From Laburnicola sp. R22_1 (Eukaryota; Ascomycota; Dothideomycetes; Pleosporales; Didymosphaeriaceae), in the NCBI GenBank assembly GCA_014281115.1, contig JACONQ010000001.1, positions 3,038,001 to 3,102,000 of the forward strand: a stretch of 64,000 bases of DNA, read 5' to 3'. This document shows, one piece after another, positions 35,493-46,800 of the stretch (position 1 is the first letter of the stretch; every line of letters begins with the position of its first letter). The notes beneath the pieces were generated by a model. That model was not told where the DNA came from and ran no database searches. It saw only the letters and a list, made by a program, of their open reading frames with translations. Both the position numbers and the translations under genes were made by a program.

Positions 35493-37480
35493 GTTAATTA
35501 TTCTTAGCAACACTAGCTTTGCTTTGCTAGTGTTGTTTACTAAAAAGCTAAATAGAGATTAGCGCTTTTATATTAATTACTACTAGCTTAATACTATTAC
35601 TAAAAAGAATATTATAGCAATTCTACTTATTAAGGAGATACTTATACGCCTCTCTAGAGTAAGACTCTTTACTAAGCTTAATATTTGCTAAGTATTCTAC
35701 TAAATCTAGCCTATTATAGAGACTAAAGCGCTAACTACTTTTTAAACCTAGTATAGAAATTATAAGTATAAGGTCTTACCCTTTAGTCTCTGCAATAGTC
35801 CTATCGCTAAAGCAGCCCTTGTAGCTGTTATAATTGCAGAGTAGGAGGAAGAAAAAGTTAATATAAGCCCTAAAGAAGCCTATCCTTACGTACTTATTAA
35901 TTGCCTACTATATGTTAATTAAACACATAAGGTGCTTAAATTGCTCTAAAAAGCTGCCTATTTAGAATTACTAGATTTTGCCCTTACCCCTTTAGAGTTG
36001 CTTCTCTATAAAGACTACCTAGTAGTTTCCTCTATAGAGTTTCTTTACACGCATCTAATTTAAATAATATATACTTATTAGGTTACTATCTATTTAGGTC
36101 TATAAAAAACTTTCTAGCTTTTACACTAGCTATATTACTAAAAGGGTATAATCGCTAATATTAATAGATATATCTCTAATTGTAAAGACTATTAGTAGAG
36201 TAAGCCTCTACTATACAGGAAGCCAGGCTTATTATACCTACTTCCTATCCCTAAAAATGTCTAGTAAGATGTCTTAATTAATTTTAAATTATTCCCTAAG
36301 GATAAGAAAGGGTATAATAATATAATAGTATCTTATTGCCACCTATCTAAGCGTGCCTTTTCTATGCCCTACTATAAGATAGTTACTACTAAACAAGCTG
36401 CCAATCTCTACTATTAGTATATATTTAGAGTCTTTGGCTCCCCTAGATTAATTGTCTTTAACTGCGGCCCCTAGTTTATCTCTACTTTCTTAGCTACTTT
36501 GTATAAGCTTATAAGTATTAAGCAACTTTTCTCTATAGCGCGGTATTTGTAAACTAATAGCCAAACTAAGATTATAAATTAGTACCTTAACTAGCGTCTG
36601 CGTCTATTTATTAACTTTTATTAAGACAACTAGTTAGATTTACTGCCTAGTATAGACTATGCCCAAGTAATACTGCCCTATAATAGCACTAGAGTTTCGC
36701 CTTTTAAGATTAAGTTTAGGTATTAGCTATACTTTTACTAGGACTAGCGTAAGCATATCTAACTAGTTACTAAATCTCTAGATAATATTATTTTAAAAAA
36801 GGCTAAGGCATAGGTTAAGGCCTATGCTAAAGCCTATAAATTTATCTATAACACTACCTGCGCTAATATATCTACTACCTAGGAAATGCAATTAGAGCAG
36901 GGTAATAAATATAGACGCGCTGTTAATTTTAATATTAGAGACTAGGTCTTTGTTATCCTAAAGGGATTTATTACTAAACGCCTATTAGTTAAGTTAAATT
37001 ATTAAATAAAAGGACTATACCTAATTGTAAGTAAGAAAGACCACTTATTTATACTTAAACTCTTATAATATATAAGAGTTTACCTAGTGTTTCACACTAA
37101 TAGGCTTTAAAGGGATCTAAATAATCTCTTACTAGGTTAATTATAATCTCTAAAACTACCTATTAAGATAAATAGAGTTTCTAAGTGGCTAGTTTCTTAT
37201 ATCCTTAATAGCAAAGTAGACTATAGAACACTAAAGTACTAGGTAGTGTAGGAAGGGCATAACTCTAACCTAACCTACTACCCTACTAATAACTTTATTA
37301 ACTCTCTCCTGCTAATTAAAGCTTACTATTAGAAGTACCCTAAGTAAGCCAGTCCTCTAAAATAGTTGCCTATTTGGCTAGACGCCGCCCTCTAAGATAC
37401 CTTTCTAGAGTTTATCCCTAAAGATAATGTGCCTATAAAGACAGGGTTAAAGTACTGTATTAGGTGTGCTTAGCTAGGTG
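35493..37480 (+). pseudogene. Gypsy-C pol, RT to chromodomain
   Basis: The reverse transcriptase resumes with SFALLVLFTKK, then LNTITKKN, LSRVRLFTKLNI and YKVLPFSLCNSP (35,510-35,790), a standard Gypsy RT order. Integrase motifs follow (FGSPRLIVFNCGPQFIST near 36,430-36,490, where the conserved Asp reads Asn). A C-terminal chromodomain comes next: KWLVSYILNSKVDYRTLKY and a following WEGH-like segment (about 37,180-37,330). Downstream, 37,480-38,059 is an AT-rich tail with no motif, ending in the polypurine tract. Confidence 0.85.
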
Positions 37481-38059
37481 TCTATTACTTTTTAATACCT
37501 ATACGCCCTTAGGCTTACGCGTATAATTAGATACCTATCGCTTTTTAGTATTCTTACCCCCTAATAGCTCCTTTACCCCTAGACGTCCCTACTACTACTA
37601 GCAGCCCCTATGGCTTTAGGAGCTGCCCTGCCCTAATTAAAAACTATATAGTTGAGTTAATACGTTTTTTAAAACGCTTTTCTATAGTACTAGAAAATCT
37701 TATATAATATAATATTCCTAGCGCGTAATAAACTAACTAGAAAAATTTTAGCTAATTGCGTTTTTATATAGCGTTAAAGCTAAGAATGCGCTCTATTAGT
37801 AAAACGCTAAACGCTAAGATAGAGTTTCTATCGCGTTTTTCTACTAATCTACTACTTTACCCCTAATAACTTTCCTTAATATCTCTACTAAATAGTACCT
37901 AAATTAAAAACTAAGGCCATTACTAGAACTATAGGGGCCTATTACCCCTATTCTAGCCCTCTTTAGCCCTAAAATAGTGCTAGTTATATTAAAAATCCGC
38001 TAAAACACCCTATTTTTACGTACTTTTCTTCCTATTTTTAGAGCTTAAAAGGGGGGTTA

Positions 38060-38317
38060 TATAATAGTTTGTGCCTATCTTCTTACTAGTTATTTACTAT
38101 TACCTTTTCTTTTACACCCTAATAGCGTCTTTTCTAGTTAGTGTTAGCGCGTAGTTAGTGTAGGGCCTATGCCCTACGCCGCCTACTATATAAGTAAGGG
38201 CTCTCTGGGTCCCTTCCTTATCCCCTATCTTAGTATAGTCTTAATTTAGTTATCTCTTTTAACTATACTAGCTATTCTAGAGAGGTTTGCCCTATAAGGC
38301 TATGTACTACCCTTATA
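38060..38317 (+). repeat. Gypsy-C 3' LTR
   Basis: This 258-bp LTR directly follows the tract aaaagggggg and is followed by the target duplication gtttt. It lacks 20 bp that both the 5' LTR and the solo LTR at 6,368 possess, a deletion specific to this copy. Confidence 0.85.
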
Positions 38318-38322
38318 GTTTT

Positions 38323-38900
38323 TAATTAGAATTAGGTACTATATATAGTTGTATATAATAATCTTTTATCTTAATCTATATTAATCTTAAACTAAAAAAA
38401 AGTTAAAAAAGGCGTTTTATAAGCTAATAGTAGGCTATTATTATTCTTTTTATTTATATTAATATTAAAATAATTAAAATAATTACTAACTTAGTTAAAA
38501 ATATTATAAAATAGTATAATAGGTATAAATAGTAGAAGTAATAAGGTTAGTATAGTTATTTAAATAGAATTTATAATTATAGTAATAACTTAAAAAAGAC
38601 TTATAAATATAGGCAGGCTTAGTAATATTAAATAAAAGAATATAGCTATAAAATAAGTATAAAACAATAGATTTTAGATAACTTTTAATATATAAAGTAC
38701 TATATTAAAAATAGCTATATTATTACTATAATAGTAAACGCAACCTCTATATATTACTATACTATATTTTTTTAAATACTTTAGTTATTTTAATTTATAT
38801 AACTTTTAATTAGTTTAAAAGTTTTTAAAAGGTTTTTTCTTTATATAATTAGTTTAGAAGATTCTAAAACTTTTTAGAAGTTGTTAGTGCAGCGCTAGTG
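38323..38900. other. AT-rich stretch at the edge of the repeat block
   Basis: This is AT-rich DNA with no gene. The Z fragment that precedes Gypsy-C does not continue recognisably here, so its remainder was deleted or mutated beyond recognition. Base composition switches abruptly to GC-rich between about 38,885 and 38,940. Confidence 0.45.
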
Positions 38901-39577
38901 TGTACTAGTAGGGCTCAAATTAGTTAGAGCGTGTGGCCCGTGAGATAAGTGCATGCCAATCTTCGGCGCGGGGGTGGCGTCGGCCAAGGTTCAGGCCAGC
39001 CGTATTAAAGACGGGTGGCATCCTGCACATGCGATCACCCACCCTCTCTCTCTCTGCAGATCCTGCGCTCCGGACCTTCACCTCCAGGGTATCCGTCGAC
39101 GTCCAAACAGCCGTGTCGTGCGCATTGGAGCGCAATTGGGCATAGGAACGCCTTGTTCGGAGCAAACTTCGGGCGTTTGCGTGCAAAGACAGCCGGAAGC
39201 TTCTCGGTCCCAAGCTTTTCAGCGTGAGATAGCCGTCCTTAGCCTCTGTAAGCTCTCCGATCTTTATCAACCGGATCCACGGTTTGTTTGGCGCGCTTGC
39301 GTGCCCGCCTGACTGACTCTTTATATCTCTTCAGCCTGCACCGCGGTAACGGCGACAAGCCGCTTCTTGCGCTCCTTTCACCACCGCCTTCCACGGCACC
39401 AAAAGAGCCTCCAGGGCACGGTAGGGAGCGGCGACTGGGCGCACCCGACATACATGCATCCAGCGAGGCCTCCGAATTTCAGCGCGAGTAGCCGATACTC
39501 GGTACATTCAGATAGCGGCACCGACCTGTTACCCACATAAACCCGTTTGCACTCGCTGCACTTGACATTCTCTAGAC

Positions 39578-39588
39578 TATATATATAA
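39578..39588 (+). promoter_or_regulatory. TATA-like box upstream of the antiporter gene
   Basis: The sequence actatatatataacc lies about 130 bp upstream of the antiporter ATG in otherwise GC-rich DNA. The broader upstream region (38,940-39,715) contains CT-rich tracts and only short, unconvincing open frames, so I read it as promoter and 5' leader. Confidence 0.4.
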
Positions 39589-39715
39589 CCTTGTACGCCT
39601 GCCTTCGGATTACGACCGCTCCACCCCCCTCGTTACCCCGCGCCGCCGCCTTGGGAGAAAGTGTGGGCCACAAGAGAGATATACAAGACATTTAGAAGAC
39701 ACAGAGCACGTCGCC

Positions 39716-42700
39716 ATGGCGTGGGAGCAGCTCTCCATTACCAAGCCGCACCTGGTGTACCTCATCTTGGGCGGCTTCACGAGCTTGTTCATGCTGTGCT
39801 CGTCCATCATCAAGGAGCAGCTCTACATTGGCGAAGCTACCGTCGCAACGATATGCGGCATCATATTCGGCCCACACGGCGCGGATCTCATAAACCCCAG
39901 GGAATGGGGTAACGTTGACCTGATCACCCTGGAGTTCTCGCGAATCGTCCTCGTTGTCCAGTGTTTCGCCGTCGGCGTCGAATTGCCACGCTCATACATG
40001 GAGAAGCATTGGAGATCGGTTACACTGCTCTTGCTGCCCGTCATGACCTTTGGCTGGCTCATCACGAGCTTATTCATCTGGTGGATGTTTGGGAGTTACG
40101 CCAATTGGCTCGACAGCTTGTGTATCGCGGCTTGTGTAACTGCCACCGACCCGGTCTTGGCCTCGTCCGTTGTCGGAAAAGGAAAATTCGCGAAGCGGGT
40201 GCCCAAGCATTTGCGAGATCTGCTCTCCGCCGAATCTGGCTGTAACGACGGCATGGCTTTTCCGTTTGTCTATTTGGCCATCTACCTCATTCGCTACCGC
40301 CCGGACGCCGACAAAGTTGCTCTACACTGGTTCTGCAATACCATCTTGTACCAATGTATTTTCGGCACCATATACGGAGTCGCCGTGGGGTATGCGGCCC
40401 GCCGCGCTATTCGATTTGCCCACGCTCGCGATCTCATCGACCGAGAGAGCTTCCTCGTGTTCTATTTCGTCCTGGCGCTTTTCTGTGCTGGATCTGGGAG
40501 TCTGTTGGGGATGGATGACTTGCTTATAGGATTTGCCGCCGGTGTTGGCTTTTCGAACGACGGCTGGTTCCTTGAAAAGACGGAAGAAGCACACGTCTCC
40601 AATGTGATCGATTTGTTGCTCAACTTGGCATTTTTCGTCTACTTTGGGACCATCATACCGTGGGAGCTATTCAACGCGCCTCTCATTGGCATGGTGCCCT
40701 GGAGATTGGTAGTATTGGGTCTTTTTGTCCTCTTTTTCCGCCGCATCCCAATCATGCTGGCACTCAAGCCACTCATTCCGGACATTAAGACTTGGAGAGA
40801 AGCTTTGTTTGCGGGGCATTTTGGACCTATTGGTGTCGGTGGGCTTTTCGTTGCCATCTTGGCGCGGGCAGAACTGCAGTCTGAAGAAGCGACACCCTTG
40901 GCCGAGTTGCCCGAACCAGGCTCCGAGCATCGGAATGTTATCGAGCTGATTTGGCCCATTACTTGCTTCTTGGTCATCTGCAGTATTTTGGTGCACGGAA
41001 GTTCCGTCGCCGTGTTTACGCTCGGAAAGCACATCAATACGCTGACCATTTCTCTATCGTACACACAGGCCAACGAAGATGGACCAAGCTGGATGGATCG
41101 TCTCCCCCGCATCCAATCGCGCTCCAAGTCTTCCATGTCTCTGAACCGCCGGCCTTCTGAAACCTCGTTGGACGAGAAGGATACTACTGGCCCTGGTCTG
41201 CTGCCTGCAGTTGGACTCCCCGGTCAATTCTTGAAACGTCAAAAGGAGGAAGACAGCTCGAGTCGGGCGAGCTCCGCTCGGCCTTCTGCTCGTCGGCGAC
41301 GTTGGGATGTGGGACGCGGTCCCGGCGGGCCTATCTCGCAATCGGCCATCATGCCTGAGAGAGGTACTGGCGATCAGTACGAAGCTACTGCAGCAATGCA
41401 GGATTCGGATACTCTCGCTGTGCCTAGCGACGAATCACCGGAAGGATCTACAACAATAGAGAGACGCAGGCGCCCATCTGCCGAGCTATATCAAGAGGGC
41501 GGGAAGACGGTGATTGAAGATGAGGAGGGTAATGTCTTGGGCATACGAGAGAGCCGTAGGGGCGAATCTGCTGATGAACGGCAATGGGAGGATCTCCTGG
41601 AAGCGGAGCGGCTCACTTCTGCAAAGGACGTCGAGCATGGTGTTGCACAGACGGAACATGGCAGTGCGCTCGAAAAGGCACCTGGAAAGGTAGTCGGTGC
41701 GGTTGAGCACCCTAACAAGTGGCGCAGACGGATGGGGAGCTTTTCCGGACTGCACCATCATGCGCACGCGGAAAGCGGACCCTCGGAACCGCCCAAGGCC
41801 CAGAGACCACAGAAGCGTGGTCCTGCACTTGCCTATCAGTTTGGCAACACCATTATTGTCGAAGACGAGGATGGTGAGGTGCTCAAGAAGTACGACATTC
41901 CCGCTGTTACAAAAGAACGTCCTGGTCTCGATCGCAAGTCCTCCGTGGCGGAGACAGGGGGCCGCGCAATGCAGAGCCTGCGCAAGATGGGCACATACGT
42001 GGGTGTCCCAGCGCATAAGCAGCACGAAAGCGGGCCTGCTGGCACCCAGGAAGCGAGTGATGGCAGAAGGAAGAAGCCCGTGGTTGACGACGATGACGAA
42101 ACCATCCGGTTCACTGTCACGGCCGGTGGACGAAGAATGAGCAAGGCCGACTTTATCCACGAGATGTCCAGCATGGGCCCCAAGGCGCGTGCCAACTTCA
42201 TCCAGGACAGCGACGTCCCCGAGCCCATCAAGCGCGAGGCCCAACAGGATGCAAAGGACGCCACCCGTCGACGAGCTGCTTCTTCGGCCAAAGTCCCGCC
42301 CGTCGTGGGCAAGGAAGGCCAGGCTGAAATCCAGCGCGTCGCATCCCCAGAAGCTGAGCAAGCGGATCGCAGGCGTGGACCCGAGGGGCTCACTCTTGTG
42401 GACAGCGACGACGAAGACATCCCCTTCCACGACGTACGCAGGGATCTTGCAAACGCGTCAACGGACACCAACGACAACAAAGGCGAGACGGCGTCCCAGC
42501 GGCGCCGCCGTCTCGCCAGCGAAAAGGCAACTTCTCAGCCAGAACACTCCGCAGGACCGCTCTCCGCCTCCGCCTCCGCCCAAGAACAAGACGACGACGA
42601 AGACGAAGACCCCTACGACCACCGTGGCCGCGTAGGCGCCCCCTCCTCCTCGTCCCATGCACTGCCCAAATCGCACATGGACGAAGGCGAGACAGCAGCC

Positions 42701-43075
42701 GAGCGGAAGCGCCGGCTCGGCGCGCTGGGCATGGGCACCGGCGACGACTCGGCGCCTGAATCGGACTCGGACGCTGAGGAAGCGGGGGATCCGCTTGAGA
42801 CGGGGCGCGGGACGCACGGTGGTAGTAATGCGCGGTATAAGATTGATGCAAGCGGTGGTGCTGGTGCTGGTGCTGGTGCTGGGGGCGCGCATCAGGGACA
42901 GACGGGGTTATCGTCGGCGGCGCCGCATGCGCGGGCGGAGAGGACGCCGGGGATTAGGTTTGCGGAGCAGCCGAGGATTCCGACGAAGGATGAGAGGGCG
43001 AGGGAGGATGAGAGGGATAAGGAGGAGGTGGGGGGGAAGGGGAAGGGGGGAAGAAGGGAGGGTTGGGGAGGTTGA
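39716..43075 (+). CDS. Na+/H+ (alkali-cation/proton) antiporter, Nha1/Sod2 type
   Basis: This single-exon gene of 1,119 codons encodes a plasma-membrane exchanger that expels Na+ (and probably K+ or Li+) in return for protons, serving salt tolerance and pH control. The first about 450 residues form the membrane domain with some twelve hydrophobic segments. Diagnostic motifs are TATDPVLASSVV (Asp145), AESGCNDGMAFPF (Asn177-Asp178) and the acidic pair GMDDLL (Asp267-Asp268). These correspond to residues reported as essential in the yeast family. The rest is a long hydrophilic cytosolic tail with repeated short acidic blocks (TVIEDEEGNVLG, TIIVEDEDGEVL), Ser/Arg-rich stretches and a Gly-Ala run near residue 1,045. 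Long tails are usual for fungal Nha1, and their sequence is poorly conserved. ATG 39,716 sits in gtcgccATGG, a good start context. It converges with EFL1. Confidence 0.93.
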   Translation: MAWEQLSITKPHLVYLILGGFTSLFMLCSSIIKEQLYIGEATVATICGIIFGPHGADLINPREWGNVDLITLEFSRIVLVVQCFAVGVELPRSYMEKHWRSVTLLLLPVMTFGWLITSLFIWWMFGSYANWLDSLCIAACVTATDPVLASSVVGKGKFAKRVPKHLRDLLSAESGCNDGMAFPFVYLAIYLIRYRPDADKVALHWFCNTILYQCIFGTIYGVAVGYAARRAIRFAHARDLIDRESFLVFYFVLALFCAGSGSLLGMDDLLIGFAAGVGFSNDGWFLEKTEEAHVSNVIDLLLNLAFFVYFGTIIPWELFNAPLIGMVPWRLVVLGLFVLFFRRIPIMLALKPLIPDIKTWREALFAGHFGPIGVGGLFVAILARAELQSEEATPLAELPEPGSEHRNVIELIWPITCFLVICSILVHGSSVAVFTLGKHINTLTISLSYTQANEDGPSWMDRLPRIQSRSKSSMSLNRRPSETSLDEKDTTGPGLLPAVGLPGQFLKRQKEEDSSSRASSARPSARRRRWDVGRGPGGPISQSAIMPERGTGDQYEATAAMQDSDTLAVPSDESPEGSTTIERRRRPSAELYQEGGKTVIEDEEGNVLGIRESRRGESADERQWEDLLEAERLTSAKDVEHGVAQTEHGSALEKAPGKVVGAVEHPNKWRRRMGSFSGLHHHAHAESGPSEPPKAQRPQKRGPALAYQFGNTIIVEDEDGEVLKKYDIPAVTKERPGLDRKSSVAETGGRAMQSLRKMGTYVGVPAHKQHESGPAGTQEASDGRRKKPVVDDDDETIRFTVTAGGRRMSKADFIHEMSSMGPKARANFIQDSDVPEPIKREAQQDAKDATRRRAASSAKVPPVVGKEGQAEIQRVASPEAEQADRRRGPEGLTLVDSDDEDIPFHDVRRDLANASTDTNDNKGETASQRRRRLASEKATSQPEHSAGPLSASASAQEQDDDEDEDPYDHRGRVGAPSSSSHALPKSHMDEGETAAERKRRLGALGMGTGDDSAPESDSDAEEAGDPLETGRGTHGGSNARYKIDASGGAGAGAGAGGAHQGQTGLSSAAPHARAERTPGIRFAEQPRIPTKDERAREDERDKEEVGGKGKGGRREGWGG

Positions 43076-43897
43076 GGTGGAAGAAGTAGGGGTGGGGTGG
43101 GGTGGGGGTTGGGGCTGGGATTTGAGAAATTGTATGGGTGGTAGGCATTTTTAATGGGTTGGTGGTGAGGGGATTTTTTTTTTCTTGCAGGAGTTGTGCA
43201 TGCGTGTAGCGCTTGTCTTGACGTGTGAAATTGATGGTTCTTTCTTTCTCATTTCGTTTAGCTTTAGTGGTGTAAGAGGGGAGTGTGCAGTGTTAATACT
43301 GTTGCATACATGACATACATAATAAATAGGGTTGGCGATGTGTAGATGGAGATGGAGGTGGAGATTGAAAAGTCTCTCTTTGAGTAGGTTGAGTTGTGTT
43401 GTGTTGTGTTGGGTAGATAGAGTAGAGTCAAGAATGAAGAGTAGGGAGGGAAGTACTCTTAAATTACTTTTATATCATGTATGTATGTATGTGTATGCTC
43501 TGAGACTTTCTTTCGAGTTATCCATAGCTGCTTCCAAAGTGTGAGGGAGGGTGGGTTGCCTGCAGTGTCAGTTTGTGCGCTTCGCATCGCATGTTGTCTG
43601 CAGCGTCTCGGTATACATACCGGTCCCGGATAGAAATAGATATGGATCTAGTGCACTTACTTGATCACAACAGCGTGGAATAGCTGGTGAAGTGGGTGAT
43701 GACACAGAGCCACAGACACATCAGACCAAAGCAAAGCTCAACAACAAACACAAGGACAGGACATACAAGCCATTTCTCATTTCGCTACCTACAAGGGCAA
43801 AACACATCTAATGCATTCATTCATTTCTCGCTCCTAACCCCATCGCTTCTAAATCTATCTATCACCCCTAGTCCCCCTTAACTCCCCCTCTCCTAAC
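43076..43897. other. Convergent 3' intergenic region
   Basis: This lies between the stop codons of the antiporter and EFL1. It has G-rich and T-rich low-complexity tracts, an aataaa hexamer at 43,320-43,325 that could serve antiporter polyadenylation, and a short (atgt)n stretch near 43,480. No gene is evident. Confidence 0.5.
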
Positions 43898-46800
43898 CTA
43901 CCTCTTCAAATTCTTCTGCTTCTCCGCATCCCTAACCAGCACCTCCCTAACAACCAACCCCTTCCTCCTCCTCACCCCCTCCACATACTTCTTACTCACC
44001 CTCTCCCTATCCGCCACCTCCCCCAAATCCTCCAACTCATCCTCGGTAAAAGGCACCCAAAACGGATCCTCATCCAGCATTTCAAACCCCGCAAACCTCA
44101 GCTGCGGACTCGCGCTCCCACTACTCCTCTTGCGAATCTCATCGCTAAACCCAAAGCTCTCCGCGACAGGCAGCAGCGCCGTAATAGTGAACGTCTGGTT
44201 CCCGGTCGTCGACGCGGAGGACGTCGAGGACAGCGTTTCAGACAGGATGGTGCCGCGGCGGCGGGTGAGGACGGCGTAGACGCGCCCGAGGACGTCGGTT
44301 GAGGCTTGGATTTCGCACGTGTACATGGCGAGGAGGAGGCGGGGGGACCAGGAGAGGAAGGCCGTGTGGATGGCGGAGCGCACGGTTTTGATGACTTCGC
44401 CTGTGAGGCGGGCTTTGCGATCGGGCGCCGAGGCGTCGTCGGCGGGGGAGAGGGAGATGGTCACTTCTTCGAGGAAGACGGCGATGCCTTGGACGGGCTC
44501 GGCGCAGAGGGGGCCTTGGGCGGTCGCGAGTTGGAAGGCGTAGGTGATTTTTTCGGTGAGGGCGTGCGCGGTTAGGGTGGATGTGGGGGTACTGTCTGTT
44601 GTGGAGTCGGGATCGGGTAAAGACGAGTTGCGGAGGCTGTTGAAATCAGTGATGAGTGAGTACGAAGAGGACGTGGAGGACTTACACTTTTCCGCAGATA
44701 CCGTCCTTGGTCGCGTCGATGAGCATGTTAGGTCCTATCCTCCTAGGCCCGAACGCCGTGATCTTCTCGATGACACCGGCCCAGACCTCCCGTTGCCCTT
44801 TCGCCTCTTTGAAAGCATCTTCGAGCTGCGTCTTGAATTCTTCCGGCGTCAAAGTATGCCCCATCTCCAGCTGCTCGGCTTCTTCCATGCCATCCTGTTC
44901 GACAATCGGACCTTCGGCAGGCGTATCGTCAGCGATCCGATGCCTTTCTTCCTCGTCCCTCTTCTCACCAAACAGCCTCTTGATGGCGCCAGCGTTCTTG
45001 CCAAGGAAATCTGTCACAGTGGGAGGAAGTGGGCGAAGACGCAGACGTACGGTGACCTGTTTGCTCACCGTGACACCGATGACAGTTCCACGCGGCAAGT
45101 TCGGGTCTTTCGGCGGGTTCATTTCTGCGGCTGCGACAATCGACTCGCGGTAGGGCACGATGGGAGCACCTGCTTGGATCTCACACTTTGCGAACCGTTC
45201 CTTGAGATCTTTCAAGCACCGTTCGAGATGCAGTTCGCCAGCCGTGAGGATGACGTGCTCGCCGCTAGGTAGCACTTCGTACTCTGCGCAAGGGTCACTC
45301 TGCACCAGCAACTTCAGACCCTTGATCATCTTGTCGAGATCATACGGGTTCTCTGGTTCCAAGGCAACTCGTACAATCGGGTGTGTGCCCATGTTAATAC
45401 CCGCGAGATTGACTGATCCCGGCAGCTGCGAGCATAGTGTTCCCGACTTGAGAACGTGCCCAGCGAGCCCGCCTATGCCAAAGACGACACCAGCTGGTAC
45501 CGAAGTCAGTGGCTCCAGAGCACGCCCCATCATCAGATAAAGCCCCGTAATCTTGACTTTCTGCGGCTCTGGGGCAGTATGCGGCCTGGCTGGAGTAAAC
45601 TTGGGACCCAAAACATAGACTTCGTCGCCAACGCTAAGAGTGCCCGAGTAAATACGCGCAAAACCGATCAAGTGTTCTACTTCCGGGTTGGTCTCTTCGC
45701 TCTCTTCTGGCGTTTCTGTTCCTCCGATTGCAACCGAGTTGAGTGCTGAAGTCACAGTCCCGACGTCCGCACTTTCTTCGCCCGCCAATGCTTGCTGGCG
45801 GGCAATCTCGGCGCGCTTCTTGCGACCGAGCTCGCGAGCCTCTTCAGCACTTAGTGCTCCTCCTCTTCGCTTGTTCTCGGGCAGCTCGCTCTCGGGCACT
45901 GCGACCATTTTGCTGACATAGGCCACGACTGGTGCGTCTTTGGTCGTCTTGAACTCGACCATAGCACCTCGGACTTCAGGCGCAACATAGTCGGCACCAG
46001 GAGAGGTGTCCACGATCTCAGGCAACCGTTCCGCTTGTGCTTTGGGTGGCGAAGGCAGGTATTCGGTCACGGAGACCAGTAGCGCTGTAGAAAGAGGAAG
46101 CCAAGCTGCAAAAAGGGTAGTCAGGAGAGCTCGCGGATCGCGGGACCGCAGAATGTGCGCTGGTATTGTCAAACTGAGCGACTTGGTGATCTTTTCAACC
46201 ATGGCGGGATCTCTGTTGAAACTTGATGAGTATATTGAGCGAGGTATATACAATGATTACAAAGTATGAGGAAAGGAAATCCACGCACCCCTTCCCGTTG
46301 TTACCTCCCGTAGTAGCTTCATACACGGCCCAGATGTTGTCGAGCACTAATTGGACAAACATGGGCTTGAGGTGCCGTCCCTTGAGATGCTTAGAACTCA
46401 GCACTCGTTTCGCCTTGGGGTCTAGGTAGAAGTCACCCCAGAGGACTTTTTCTAAGATGGAGCGCTTGATGCCAAGCTTCCGCTCGTACAGGCTTGCGAA
46501 CTGTCGGACCGTGAAGGCCCAGCCGTCGATGGCGCTGCTAAATATGACGTTGTTATTCTCAGGAGCGAAGTAGATGTCTTCGTCGTCCTTCTCCTCGTAC
46601 TCGGCAGGAGTGCTTGTCGTGTCTATACCGTCGCCGTTCTCAAGGACTGAGGATGACGTGGAGCTGGCCTTTTCCTCGGCAGCAGCGTTGAGCCTCTCCT
46701 CCATCTTCTCTCGCCACCGGAGATCGTCCTCCATGCGCTCTCCCTGGTAGAAGCTGCCCATGACGGCATTCACTTGTTCTAGAAGCTTACCTAGATGGGT

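Larger units (their letters stand above)
8811..38317 (+). mobile_element. Gypsy-C: chromodomain Ty3/Gypsy LTR retrotransposon, split by four nested insertions
   Basis: Outer LTRs at 8,811-9,087 and 38,060-38,317 are flanked by the perfect 5-bp duplication gtttt (8,806-8,810 and 38,318-38,322). The internal region reads in order: leader with 118-bp repeats, gag, aspartic protease (LIDTSTSAYN near 16,807), reverse transcriptase, integrase and a C-terminal chromodomain, all on the plus strand. A polypurine tract aaaagggggg abuts the 3' LTR. The element is broken by M1 (10,147-13,025), pogo-2 (13,035-14,898), Gypsy-B (17,549-24,503) and Gypsy-A (25,141-35,487). Without them it is about 7.4 kb, a normal length for a fungal chromovirus. 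It is inactive because of many RIP stop codons. Confidence 0.9.

Noticed and set aside
39716..43154. Numerous open frames of 60-314 codons antisense to or out of frame with the antiporter gene
   Set aside because: They overlap a clearly conserved coding sequence in GC-rich DNA, where long shadow frames are expected, and show no motifs of their own.
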